Shown here piece after piece: positions 42,186 through 51,061 of a stretch of 64,000 nucleotides of DNA. A program made the translations under genes and the position numbers. The stretch's first letter is position 1. Each line of letters begins with the position of its first letter. Source of the DNA: Candidatus Woesearchaeota archaeon (lineage in GTDB: Archaea > Nanobdellota > Nanobdellia > Woesearchaeales > GCA-023898365); assembly GCA_023898365.1 (NCBI GenBank), contig CP060219.1, forward strand, positions 868,001-932,000, written 5' to 3'. A model generated the notes under the pieces. That model was not told the origin of the DNA and did not search any database. It saw only the letters and a list, made by a program, of their open reading frames with translations.

Positions 42186-42983
42186 CTATTCTTCTCCTAC
42201 GGTGTTTATCATGTTGTAGAGGGGAACTCCGTCAATTGGGTCGTCGGAGTTTGTTGATGTGTAATCAAAATGGGTTCGCACGCGTTCTCCGAATGCGGTA
42301 AAGGTGTGGGTTGAATAGCGTCGCTTACTTATCACATTTATTCTACCGTCGGTGATACCATCCGCGTTTGAATCAACTTCGATCATGACGAGTTTGTCAT
42401 CAACGTACCATAAGAGCACTTCACGATCGGGAGATTCGCTTCCCATATACCAACTTCTTTCACGAATGGTGTGAACGTTCGGTATGCCGTTTTCATCAGT
42501 GATGTCTTCTCTTTGGACTTTCATATCGATTGTTCCTGTGAGGCAGAGGTCGATGTTTGCGCTAAAGTAGGTGTGGATTGTGGGATTGATATCGTAGAGA
42601 ATGGCGTGATCGAATGTCCCGTCTTTTTCTTGTTTGCTTTCTTCTGGAATTGGTAGTCCTAATATGCGTAAGTGGTCTGTTATGTCTCCATCAATTATTT
42701 CTGCTTTGAGCAATCCGTTGCCATCATATGCTTCAAGTTGCATGACTTCTGTTCCTGAAAACAGTCCTGTTGGCATAGCGCGGAACTCCAGTGCTGTATC
42801 GAGTTCTCTTTCGAAAGGTGCTTGATAAAGATATGCTATTGCTTGCGCTTCTGTTTGCGGTGAAACGGTAATTGGTGGCTCGTTGACTGATCGGGTAATT
42901 CTTCCCTCTTCCGTTGCTTTTTGTCCGAGGGCTGTTGTTGCTAATCCTGCGAGAATAAGTGTGCGAGCAAGTGTTGATTTCAT
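42186..42983 (-). CDS. Secreted beta-rich protein, paralogue of the lipoprotein
   Basis: The 265-aa product has a Sec signal peptide (about 1-20, ending ALG) with no lipobox Cys. It shares the Asp-rich calcium-like loop with its downstream neighbour. The TATA element TTTATATAG (about 43002-43010, reverse) is 25 nt from the ATG. Function unknown. Confidence 0.7.
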   Translation of the reverse strand: MKSTLARTLILAGLATTALGQKATEEGRITRSVNEPPITVSPQTEAQAIAYLYQAPFERELDTALEFRAMPTGLFSGTEVMQLEAYDGNGLLKAEIIDGDITDHLRILGLPIPEESKQEKDGTFDHAILYDINPTIHTYFSANIDLCLTGTIDMKVQREDITDENGIPNVHTIRERSWYMGSESPDREVLLWYVDDKLVMIEVDSNADGITDGRINVISKRRYSTHTFTAFGERVRTHFDYTSTNSDDPIDGVPLYNMINTVGEE

Positions 42984-43083
42984 AGGGTGAGGGTCTACAT
43001 AAGAATTTATATAGTTTACTACTACTTAGTTAGTTCTTGATAGCAAGCAAATTTTTCATTATTTTCTTTTTTTTACCGTAAAA

Positions 43084-43091
43084 TTTATAAA
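43084..43091 (+). promoter_or_regulatory. TATA box of the grpE-dnaK operon
   Basis: TTTATAAA; predicted transcription start about 43113-43115. Confidence 0.6.
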
Positions 43092-43114
43092 TAAGTAGAT
43101 TATTCCTCTTCTTA

Positions 43115-43131
43115 GTTGACTTTAAGTCAAC
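43115..43131. promoter_or_regulatory. Palindrome at the predicted grpE transcription start
   Basis: GTTGACTT-T-AAGTCAAC, a perfect 8-bp inverted repeat with 1-nt spacer, beginning at the start predicted from the TATA box. A repressor bound here would block initiation. It is not the bacterial CIRCE sequence. It may also fold as an RNA hairpin, but the 1-nt loop argues for DNA. Confidence 0.55.
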
Positions 43132-43145
43132 AAGATGTGGTGAAA

Positions 43146-43637
43146 ATGACGACAAAAAAAGCTGACGAGCAAAAAACAAAAAAGCCAACGAGCGCAGAGA
43201 AAGCGCATGATGTTGCTCACGAACGAGATGAGTTAATTTCGCAACTCCAACGGCTTCAAGCAGAGTTTGAAAACTACCGAAAACGTACTGAAGGTGAAAA
43301 AGAAGTCCTGATGGTTTATGCAAAAGGCGATGTTATTCAAAAACTTCTTCCTTTGCTTGATAATTTTTCACTTGCTTTTCGAACAGAGCAACATGGAGAT
43401 GAGTTTGTCAATGGCATTAAATTGATTTACTCACAACTTTTTGATATTCTTGAAAACGAAGGGTTACAAGTTATTGACGCGACTGGACAATTCGATCCAA
43501 CAAAACACGAAGCACTCTTAACAGAAAAACACGAAGACAAAGAACACAATCTTATTTTAGAAGAATTGCAGCGAGGCTATACGTTCAAGGGACGAGTCCT
43601 TCGCAATGCAAAAGTAAAAGTAAACATAACGAGGTAG
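43146..43637 (+). CDS. grpE: GrpE nucleotide exchange factor
   Basis: The 163-aa co-chaperone releases ADP from DnaK. It has a long helix (about 25-70, RDELISQLQRLQAEFENYRKRTE), then the beta wing with LLPLLDNFSLAF, FDPTKHEA and GYTFKGRVLRNAKVKV. ATG 43146 (MTTKKADEQ) is preferred over 43116, which lies in the palindrome. dnaK follows after 6 nt. Confidence 0.93.
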   Translation: MTTKKADEQKTKKPTSAEKAHDVAHERDELISQLQRLQAEFENYRKRTEGEKEVLMVYAKGDVIQKLLPLLDNFSLAFRTEQHGDEFVNGIKLIYSQLFDILENEGLQVIDATGQFDPTKHEALLTEKHEDKEHNLILEELQRGYTFKGRVLRNAKVKVNITR

Positions 43638-43643
43638 ATAAAC

Positions 43644-45494
43644 ATGGGAAAAATCATAGGCATTGATCTGGGAACAACGTTTTCGGCAGTTGCGGTGATG
43701 GAAGGTGGTAAGCCAACCATCATCCCCAACGCCGAAGGCGCACGAACAACACCAAGCGTTGTCTCCATAAAAGACGGCGAAGTACTTGCAGGACAAGTAG
43801 CAAGAAATCAAGCAATTACCAATCCTGAAAATACGGTGCGCAGTATTAAACGAAAAATGGGAGAGAATTTTTCTGTTACCATTGAAGGAAAAAACTACAC
43901 GCCGCAAGAAATTTCGGCCATGGTCTTGCAAAAATTAAAGAAAGATGCAGAGGCATATTTAGGCGAAAAAGTAGACAAAGCAATTATCACCGTTCCTGCC
44001 TATTTTGAAGATTCGCAGCGTCAAGCAACAAAGGACGCAGGAAAAATTGCAGGTCTTGAAGTGCTTCGTATTATCAATGAGCCAACAGCTGCTTCGCTTG
44101 CGTACGGACTTGACAAAGGAAATGATCACACCATCATGGTTTTTGATTTTGGTGGCGGTACATTTGATGTTTCCGTCCTCGAATTAGGTGATGGTGTTTT
44201 TGAAGTTAAAAGCACCAGCGGTGACAATCACTTAGGTGGAGATGATATTGACGAATTGATTATTGACTATATTGCATCTGAATTCAAAAAGCAGTACACC
44301 GTAGATTTGCGTGAAGACAAAACGTCAATGCAACGACTCAAAGAAGCTGCTGAGAAGGCAAAAATCGAATTGTCAAGTAAGACCACAACAAAGATTAACT
44401 TGCCTTTTATCACTGCTGACGCGAGCGGTCCAAAGCATGTTGATATGGAATTGTCTCGAGCAAAGTTTGAAACCTTACTCAAACCAATCCTTGAACGACT
44501 CAAAGGACCAACAAAGCAAGCGTTGTCTGATGCAAAACTTGACGCGTCAAAACTTGATAAAGTTATTTTTGTTGGAGGATCAACAAGAATTCCTGCTGTT
44601 GAAGCATTAGTGAAAGAAATCACAGGAAAAGTTGGTGATAAATCGGTCAATCCGGACGAAGCAGTCGCGCTTGGCGCAGCAATTCAAGGCGGTATATTAG
44701 GAGGAGAAGTTAAAGACGTGCTCTTACTTGATGTTACGCCACTTTCGTTAGGAATTGAAACGTTAGGTGGTGTCTTTACAAAAGTCATTGATCGAAACAC
44801 GACCATTCCAACAAAGAAGTCGCAAGTCTTCTCAACGGCAGATGACAATCAACCAGCAGTAAGCATTCATGTCTTGCAAGGAGAACGACCAATGGCTGCA
44901 AACAATAAGAGCCTTGGCAAATTTGACTTAGTTGGTATTCCTCCTGCACCACGTGGCGTGCCACAAATTGAAGTAACCTTTGATATTGACGCAAACGGCA
45001 TCGTACATGTGACTGCAAAAGACTTGGGCACTGGAAAAAGTCAAGACATTCGCATTACGGCAACAACCAATCTTTCAACTGAAGAAATTGAACGGATGCG
45101 CAAAGAAGCGGAAGCAAACGCAGAAGCAGATAAAAAGCGAATTGAAGAAATTGATATTGTTAACAAAGCTGATGCGCTTGTGTACAGTGCTGAAAAATCA
45201 TTTGAAGACCTTAAAGACAAGGTTGAAAAAGAAAAGATCGATCCGATCAAAAAAGAAATTGAAGCACTGAAAACGTTGCTTGCTGATCGCAAAGATATCG
45301 AAGCAATAAAGCAGAAAACAGAAGAAATCTCAAAGCAAGTGCAAGAGATGACAACTGAGCTCTACAAACAAGCAGGTGAAGCGCAAGAAGCAGCGCAAGC
45401 AGCAAAAGAACAAGCATCTGGCAACGCAAAGGACAAAACAACTGTTGATGCGGACTTTGAAGAAGTAGATGACACTGGTAAAAAAAAGAAGTAA
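43644..45494 (+). CDS. dnaK: Molecular chaperone DnaK (Hsp70)
   Basis: The 616-aa product has a nucleotide-binding domain (IIGIDLGTTFSAVA, AYFEDSQRQATKDAGKIAG, IMVFDFGGGTFDVSVLELG, VIFVGGSTRIPAVEALV) and a substrate-binding domain with DVTPLSLGIETLGG. The C-terminal helical lid is rich in Glu/Lys and ends EEVDDTGKKKK, as in bacterial DnaK. T-rich DNA follows the stop, so dnaJ may be partly independent. Confidence 0.97.
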   Translation: MGKIIGIDLGTTFSAVAVMEGGKPTIIPNAEGARTTPSVVSIKDGEVLAGQVARNQAITNPENTVRSIKRKMGENFSVTIEGKNYTPQEISAMVLQKLKKDAEAYLGEKVDKAIITVPAYFEDSQRQATKDAGKIAGLEVLRIINEPTAASLAYGLDKGNDHTIMVFDFGGGTFDVSVLELGDGVFEVKSTSGDNHLGGDDIDELIIDYIASEFKKQYTVDLREDKTSMQRLKEAAEKAKIELSSKTTTKINLPFITADASGPKHVDMELSRAKFETLLKPILERLKGPTKQALSDAKLDASKLDKVIFVGGSTRIPAVEALVKEITGKVGDKSVNPDEAVALGAAIQGGILGGEVKDVLLLDVTPLSLGIETLGGVFTKVIDRNTTIPTKKSQVFSTADDNQPAVSIHVLQGERPMAANNKSLGKFDLVGIPPAPRGVPQIEVTFDIDANGIVHVTAKDLGTGKSQDIRITATTNLSTEEIERMRKEAEANAEADKKRIEEIDIVNKADALVYSAEKSFEDLKDKVEKEKIDPIKKEIEALKTLLADRKDIEAIKQKTEEISKQVQEMTTELYKQAGEAQEAAQAAKEQASGNAKDKTTVDADFEEVDDTGKKKK

Positions 45495-45526
45495 TCTGGT
45501 GAGAAACTCTTTAAAGGCAAATGAAC

Positions 45527-45553
45527 TTTTATTTTTTTTACTTTTTTTTATTT
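45527..45553 (+). terminator. T-rich tract after dnaK
   Basis: Runs of 4, 8 and 8-9 T after the dnaK stop, an archaeal-type termination signal that may limit read-through to dnaJ. Confidence 0.45.
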
Positions 45554-45581
45554 CAAAAAATGTTACGTTCCAGAAAAGACA

Positions 45582-46700
45582 ATGGCGGCAGATTATTATA
45601 AAGTCCTAGGCGTTGATCGCACAGCTTCAAAAGAGGAGATTAAGAAGGCCTACAAGAAACTTGCTAAGCAGTTTCATCCCGATATTAACAAGTCTCCTGA
45701 TGCTGAAAAAAAATTCAAAGAAGTAAACGAAGCAGCAAGTGTTCTTGGTGATGATCAGAAGCGTGCACAGTACGACCAATTTGGTTCGGCAGGATCATCG
45801 GGCGCTCATGGTTTTGATTTTAATCAATTTGGTGGCCAAGGAGGATTTAATGCGTTCTCTGATTTTGGCGATATTTTTGATATGTTCTTTGGTGGTGGTG
45901 GCGCTTTTGGCGGTGGACGTCAACCGCGCAGACGTCGCAAAGGTCAAGACTTGCAAACCGCTGTAGAACTCACTCTTGAAGAAGCTGCCTTTGGCACGCA
46001 AAAAACTATTCTTGTTGACAAACAAATTATTTGCAAAACGTGTAAGGGAACAAAAGGCACAGGGGTTGAAACTTGCACGTCGTGCCATGGTACTGGTCAA
46101 GTAAGTTCCGTGCGACAAACTCCTTTTGGTATGTTTCAAACAACGGGTCGTTGCAGAACGTGTGAAGGTTCAGGTCAACACATTGCACAGCCGTGTAAAA
46201 CCTGTCGTGGTCAAGGGATTGTCTTTGGCTCAAAGCATATCAAAGTTGATATTCCTGAAGGTGTTGATGAAGGCATGAATCTTCGCTTGCAAGGAGAAGG
46301 CGAAGATCATCCAGGCGCAGCGTCGGGAGATTTGTATATTTCTATTCATGTCAAAGAACATGATTATTTTCAACGAGAACACAGTAACGTTTACGTTGAA
46401 GTGCCTATCAGTTATACCCAAGCAGTTCTTGGTGCAGAGATAGAAGTGCCAACGCTTAAAGGAAAGGCAAAATTAAAAATTCCTGCAGGAACTGATAGTG
46501 AAACCTCCTTTCGCATGAAAGGACTTGGCATACCACACATGAATTCGTACGGGAAAGGCGATCAATTTGTTATAGCAAAAATAACCGTGCCAAAGAAGTT
46601 AAGTGGTAAACAGAAAAAAGCCTTGGATGCCTACGCCAAAGAACTAGGTGATGAGGTCACGCCACAAAAAAGTTTTCTAAAGAAGATGTTTGGCGCGTAA
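45582..46700 (+). CDS. dnaJ: DnaJ co-chaperone (Hsp40, type I)
   Basis: The 372-aa product has a J domain (HPD at 32-34), a Gly/Phe region, a zinc domain with four CxxCxGxG-type repeats (CKTCKG, CTSCHGTG, CRTCEGSG, CKTCRG) and beta-rich C-terminal domains. It activates DnaK ATPase. It lies 87 nt downstream of dnaK. Confidence 0.96.
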   Translation: MAADYYKVLGVDRTASKEEIKKAYKKLAKQFHPDINKSPDAEKKFKEVNEAASVLGDDQKRAQYDQFGSAGSSGAHGFDFNQFGGQGGFNAFSDFGDIFDMFFGGGGAFGGGRQPRRRRKGQDLQTAVELTLEEAAFGTQKTILVDKQIICKTCKGTKGTGVETCTSCHGTGQVSSVRQTPFGMFQTTGRCRTCEGSGQHIAQPCKTCRGQGIVFGSKHIKVDIPEGVDEGMNLRLQGEGEDHPGAASGDLYISIHVKEHDYFQREHSNVYVEVPISYTQAVLGAEIEVPTLKGKAKLKIPAGTDSETSFRMKGLGIPHMNSYGKGDQFVIAKITVPKKLSGKQKKALDAYAKELGDEVTPQKSFLKKMFGA

Positions 46701-47123
46701 CTCTCGTTCTATACGTGCAAACATATTTGCAAATGCGTTCGTTCGTGATCGGATCATACTTTTTTGAATACCTGATTCTCGAACAAAGCTTTCAAGAAGA
46801 GGTTTTGCCGAAAGAACATCTTGTGGGGGTAATCCTGTAAGCGCGTGTAAGAGGATGGCAAGCTGTCCTTTGACAACTAACGCATCGCTTGCTCCTTTGA
46901 AAGAGACTCTTCCTTGATTGACGTGTACGGATATATACGTCGCTGATTGGCAGCCAGACACTTGGTTTTCAGGAATTTTTTCTTTGTTGTCAAGCAACTC
47001 TAAATTGTTTCCTTCTTCTACGAGTACTTCGAACACTGCTTCGCTCCCCAGCTCTGCAACTTCTTGTACTTCCTCTTTTTTTCGGTCAAGAAATGCCTTT
47101 GTGTCTGCAAGTGTTTTTTCCAT
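46677..47123 (-). CDS. sufE: SufE-like sulfur acceptor
   Basis: The 148-aa product has the SufE core: the acceptor Cys58 in QVSGCQSATYISV, the SDALVVKGQLAILLHAL helix, and the closing SRTNAFANMFARIERE. It accepts persulfide sulfur from a cysteine desulfurase for Fe-S assembly. No desulfurase gene is nearby. A TATA box (CTATATAAAGG, reverse) about 27 nt upstream. It overlaps the dnaJ 3' end (convergent). Confidence 0.85.
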   Translation of the reverse strand: MEKTLADTKAFLDRKKEEVQEVAELGSEAVFEVLVEEGNNLELLDNKEKIPENQVSGCQSATYISVHVNQGRVSFKGASDALVVKGQLAILLHALTGLPPQDVLSAKPLLESFVRESGIQKSMIRSRTNAFANMFARIERELRAKHLL

Positions 47124-47210
47124 TCAGTTTATGGCAGGAGTGGCGCTATATAAAGGTTTTCACCTCTTTTTCCATATGCTTTAAAAATACAGGAGTATTC
47201 CAAAACTGCT

Positions 47211-48773
47211 ATGGGGGATCGTACGATTACATCTAAGGATTCTGAGTCTGTTTCGGGTAAATCAGCGCAAGCGATGAACATCATGGCAGCAAAACTTGTT
47301 GCTGACACGGTCAAATCAACCCTTGGTCCACGAGGCATGGATAAGATGCTTGTTGACAGCGCTGGAAACGTTGTTGTCACAAACGATGGCGCCACCATTT
47401 TGCGAGAAATGGATATTGAGCATCCCACAGCAAAGATGATTGTTGAAACAGCAAAAACACAAGAAGCAGAGGTTGGCGATGGCACAACAAGCGTCGTTGT
47501 GTTTGCAGGCGAACTCTTAAAAAACGCTGAAGAGCTCTTAGAAAAAGGCGTCCACCCAACAGTTATTGTTTCAGGGTATAAGAAAGCTGCGCACACCGCA
47601 ATTTCTTATTTGCGCAAACAGGCTACACCTGCTGCTTCTCTTCGTGACGTTCTCGAGCCTGTGCTTATAGGAAAAGGTGCAGAGGATGCAAAAGAACATT
47701 TGCTTTCTCTTCTTGACACTATTGGTTCTCGTTTACGCAAAGAAAAAGTTCATGATCGTTCGTTTGTTGCTGTTGAAAAAAAAGTGGGGGGAAGTGTGCA
47801 AGATACGAGGCTTGTTTCAGGAGTGGTTATTGATCGAGAAATTGTACATCCTGATATGCCACGCTCACTTACAAAGGCAAAGGTGCTTCTCATTAACGCT
47901 CCCTTAGAAGTCACTGCGCTTCAGCATGATACAAAAATTTCTGTTTCTGATCCAAAACAGTTTGAAGCGTTTATCGCACTTGAAGAACGCCTTGTCCAAG
48001 ACTTAGTCAAACGCATTGTTGCAAGTGGCGCAACTGCAGTGTTCTGTCAGAAAGGCATTGATGAGAGCGTGCAACACTTACTTGCAAAACATGGTGTGCT
48101 TGCTCTTCGTCGTATGAAAAAATCAGATATGCGTCGACTAGCAAAAACAACGGGCGCAAAAATTGTTTCATCAGTAAGTTCATTTGCAGCAGAAGATCTT
48201 GGCGCAGCCAGTTCAATCGCTGAAGAATGCATTGAGCAGGATGAATATGTGGTCTTGGTAAAAGGGACTGGTCCAATAAGCACGCTGCTTGTCAGGGGAG
48301 CAAGTTCTCATGTTGTTGATGAAGTAGCAAGGGCACTTGATGACACGCTTGGCGTATTGTTTACTTTGCTTGAAAATGATGCGGTCGTTCCCGGAGCAGG
48401 CGCTATCGAAATGGAACTTGCAAAACAAGTCGATGTGTTTGCTGCATCACTGCGGGGCAAAGAACAGCTCGCCGTTCATGCTTTTGCAAAAAGTTTAACG
48501 GTTATTCCTCATGTACTTGCAGAAAATGCAGGTCTTGATGCTATCGAAATTGTTGCTTCTTTGAAAGCTATGCATCAAGAAGGCGTTACGACTGCGGGAG
48601 TAAATGTGCTTTCAGGAATTGTTGAGCGAGACGCGTTCGTTGTTGAACTGGTAAAAGTAAAACAACAATTCATTTCTGCAGCAACTGAAGTTGCAACAAT
48701 GATACTTCGTATTGATGACATTATTCTTGCAAAGAAAGTTACTCTTGGCACTTCTGAACCAGTGCTTGATTGA
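47211..48773 (+). CDS. thsA: Thermosome subunit (group II chaperonin)
   Basis: The 520-aa product has the group II signatures: KSTLGPRGMDKMLVDSAGNV, VTNDGATILREMDIEHP, GDGTTSVVVFAGELL, and VVPGAGAIEMELAK. It folds proteins in an ATP-driven double ring. With prefoldin, DnaK/J/GrpE and LonB it completes a protein quality-control set in the window. Confidence 0.96.
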   Translation: MGDRTITSKDSESVSGKSAQAMNIMAAKLVADTVKSTLGPRGMDKMLVDSAGNVVVTNDGATILREMDIEHPTAKMIVETAKTQEAEVGDGTTSVVVFAGELLKNAEELLEKGVHPTVIVSGYKKAAHTAISYLRKQATPAASLRDVLEPVLIGKGAEDAKEHLLSLLDTIGSRLRKEKVHDRSFVAVEKKVGGSVQDTRLVSGVVIDREIVHPDMPRSLTKAKVLLINAPLEVTALQHDTKISVSDPKQFEAFIALEERLVQDLVKRIVASGATAVFCQKGIDESVQHLLAKHGVLALRRMKKSDMRRLAKTTGAKIVSSVSSFAAEDLGAASSIAEECIEQDEYVVLVKGTGPISTLLVRGASSHVVDEVARALDDTLGVLFTLLENDAVVPGAGAIEMELAKQVDVFAASLRGKEQLAVHAFAKSLTVIPHVLAENAGLDAIEIVASLKAMHQEGVTTAGVNVLSGIVERDAFVVELVKVKQQFISAATEVATMILRIDDIILAKKVTLGTSEPVLD

Positions 48774-48780
48774 GATTTGT

Positions 48781-49395
48781 TTATTTTGGCTGATCGGAGG
48801 TGGGTGATCGTAATTGTGCTAATTTTCTTTTGATTTCTTCTTTGTGCTTTTCTACGAATGGTTTTCTATCCATCCAATTATAAATGCCAACATCGTGGCT
48901 GTCAAGTCCTTCTTTGATAGGGACATAATCGAGGTCGTCAAGACTTGCTCCGTTATGTCGATGATGTGTTCGGTACCAGGGCGAAAATACAACTGGACCT
49001 TCTTGCGTGTATACTTGGTTTTCTGCATGTGTAAACCAGAGATTGTTTTTGAGCATGCCAACACTTATTGCTTCAACATAACTTGTTGGCACGCCTTGTG
49101 CTACCATGAGTGCGCGAAACGTGACTGCATAATCTGAGCAGGTTCCATAAATAAATGATCTTACTATTTCGTCTGCTGTGCGTCTGCGAAAGATTTTTGC
49201 GAGTAATGTTTTGTCATTCTCAACTTGAGCTAAGGTTCTGATCGCTTCTGCTGTTTGATAGGCAAGAACTAATTCTGGAGCGAACTCTTGGATGTCTTCT
49301 GGAACGGGTGTTCCTGGAATGCGTGCTGCAAACTCTCTAATTGCTGGTGTTATTTTTGTTTGCGGGCCTTCTTGAAGCCAATGTTCTGTGTTCAT
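48781..49395 (-). CDS. Transglutaminase-like protein 1
   Basis: The 204-aa product has the transglutaminase/cysteine-protease-like core: GTCSDYAVTFRALMVAQGVPT with Cys86 and FTHAENQV with His123. The third acid of the triad is not in its usual position (VVFSPWYR). No signal peptide, so cytosolic. It is a tandem paralogue of the next gene (ATGA overlap), with shared RRTADEIV, RALMVAQGVPT and GLDS motifs. Confidence 0.7.
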   Translation of the reverse strand: MNTEHWLQEGPQTKITPAIREFAARIPGTPVPEDIQEFAPELVLAYQTAEAIRTLAQVENDKTLLAKIFRRRTADEIVRSFIYGTCSDYAVTFRALMVAQGVPTSYVEAISVGMLKNNLWFTHAENQVYTQEGPVVFSPWYRTHHRHNGASLDDLDYVPIKEGLDSHDVGIYNWMDRKPFVEKHKEEIKRKLAQLRSPTSDQPK

Positions 49396-50036
49396 CGTTC
49401 GTAACTAGCTGCTTCTTTACTTGCTTTAAAGTAGTCTGCCTTTCTTCTTGCTTCTCTTGCATGCAGGTGTCTAAACGCTTGCACATCATCCCATCCTCTG
49501 ATGTCAAGATCCCAGCTATCTAATCCTTTCGCTAAGAGGATGTAACCTCTTCGTTCGAAGAGTGCTTCTTCTGAGAAAAAAACGTCTTCAGTGTATGGTT
49601 CATAGATGATTTCTCTGCCGTCTCTTAGCAATATGTTTGTTCCTGCGTGCGAGCTTGCTCTTGGTGAGTTTCTTCCCCTTGGAATGTTTCCTTCAAGGAC
49701 GCTTTCCGCGTAGAGTGTGGGCACGCCTTGTGCTATCATGAGCGCGCGAAAAAGAAGCACTTCATCTGAGCAGGTTGGGTAAATGCCGTATTGTGCGATT
49801 TGATCTGCTGTTCTTTTTCTGAAGTATTTGTTGCGAAATGCGCGGTTCTCTGCTAAATGCGTGCGGCGATGAATAAACACTGCAGTCCTTTGCGCAACAG
49901 CAAGTTCTGGATGGTTAAGTCCTGACCTGACGTGTTCAGGCACCTTAATTTGCGCTGCAAGTGCTTGTATGCGATCAGTAAGCTCTGTTTGTTCGCCTGG
50001 CTTGAGCCATGCTGCTCTTTTTGCTTCTTGGTCCAT
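49392..50036 (-). CDS. Transglutaminase-like protein 2
   Basis: The 214-aa paralogue of the previous gene retains PTCSDEVLLFRALMIAQGVPT (Cys89) and SHAGTNILL (His130). ATG 50036 is chosen over 50054 because a TATA box (about 50058-50068) lies 27 nt before it. The pair has a 4-nt overlap and likely interacts. Substrate unknown. Confidence 0.7.
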   Translation of the reverse strand: MDQEAKRAAWLKPGEQTELTDRIQALAAQIKVPEHVRSGLNHPELAVAQRTAVFIHRRTHLAENRAFRNKYFRKRTADQIAQYGIYPTCSDEVLLFRALMIAQGVPTLYAESVLEGNIPRGRNSPRASSHAGTNILLRDGREIIYEPYTEDVFFSEEALFERRGYILLAKGLDSWDLDIRGWDDVQAFRHLHAREARRKADYFKASKEAASYER

Positions 50037-50127
50037 TTCTTCCCGAGAGTTCAAATTACTTATAAATATTACTGTTTAGTGGTAAATTTCGAAAGTTTTA
50101 TAAATTCTTTGCGTTTCCTTTTGAAAT

Positions 50128-50691
50128 ATGAAACCTTTATCACAAAAAACTAAGTGGGCGGCATTTGGAATACCTTCAGTTGTTTTTATTGGTGGATTGT
50201 TCGCTTTGTCGTACCAAATTACTCAAACGAATGAAAGGGAAACTCTGCAAGCATTAGGGGAAAGTGATGCGCGAATTCGAGCAGTCGTGCTTTCAGAAGA
50301 CTACAAAAATAAATTATCGTCAGTTCCTGAACGATATATTTCTGGATTTGTAAGTCAGGCATATTCAAATGAGACTGTTAAACTAGATTCTCCTTTGACA
50401 ACACGAGTTGAAATTCTTGACGGTGCAGGTGTGCTACCTCCAGGTTTAGAGTTTGGTCTTTCGATCATAGATGGGGGCAGCATTAAAACAGATGCTTTGG
50501 AACTGTTAATTCATCCAGCAGACGAAGTTGGTCGTGCTGATGCGACAGTTTTATCCTTTCCAGTTGGTAATGTTGTTGGATCTTGTCAGGCATTTTGTAG
50601 CACTATTTTGCGGTACGATAAAAATGAAACATATATTGGCAATACATCTCAAGTTGCTACAAAACGAGCAGATCGTATCAGATTAGAATAG
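50128..50691 (+). CDS. Membrane-anchored hypothetical protein
   Basis: The 187-aa product has one N-terminal membrane helix (about 12-30, IPSVVFIGGLFALSYQI) and an extracytoplasmic beta-rich domain with a Cys pair (SCQAFCS). TATA (TTTTATAAA) is 27 nt upstream of the ATG. No family recognised. Confidence 0.65.
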   Translation: MKPLSQKTKWAAFGIPSVVFIGGLFALSYQITQTNERETLQALGESDARIRAVVLSEDYKNKLSSVPERYISGFVSQAYSNETVKLDSPLTTRVEILDGAGVLPPGLEFGLSIIDGGSIKTDALELLIHPADEVGRADATVLSFPVGNVVGSCQAFCSTILRYDKNETYIGNTSQVATKRADRIRLE

Positions 50692-50752
50692 ATTCTTTTT
50701 TTCAAAACCTTTTTAACTTCTTCTTTTTAGTTTGTTCTTGAGGTGATTACCT

Positions 50753-51061
50753 ATGCAACTTACACCAGAAGAACAGCAAGCAGAGCTTGAAGAAGATAGA
50801 GAACTCGTCCACGTGTTATTGCGCGTCAATCGTATTGTTTCGGGAGCTCGAAAAAATACGCAAGATCAAGCATTCTTTGATCGCAACGAAAAGACCGCCT
50901 ATCAAGAAGTCCTCCGGTACTTGTTAGCGGGGCCTGACGACAGTGATGACGAAGAAGACGATGATGAAGAGGAAGATGAACCTGTTCAGTCTTCTCCAAC
51001 AACGCAACAACCAAGGCCACAAGCAACACCAAGCGCATACGATTTACAGCGGCAAGGTTAA
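50753..51061 (+). CDS. Acidic-tailed small hypothetical protein
   Basis: The 102-aa product has a helical Glu-rich N-terminal half, then an almost continuous Asp/Glu run (about 63-78, PDDSDDEEDDDEEEDE) and a Gln/Pro/Thr-rich tail. Acidic tails often bind basic proteins. No family recognised. It is convergent with the DUF2268 gene, overlapping by 4 nt. Confidence 0.55.
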   Translation: MQLTPEEQQAELEEDRELVHVLLRVNRIVSGARKNTQDQAFFDRNEKTAYQEVLRYLLAGPDDSDDEEDDDEEEDEPVQSSPTTQQPRPQATPSAYDLQRQG

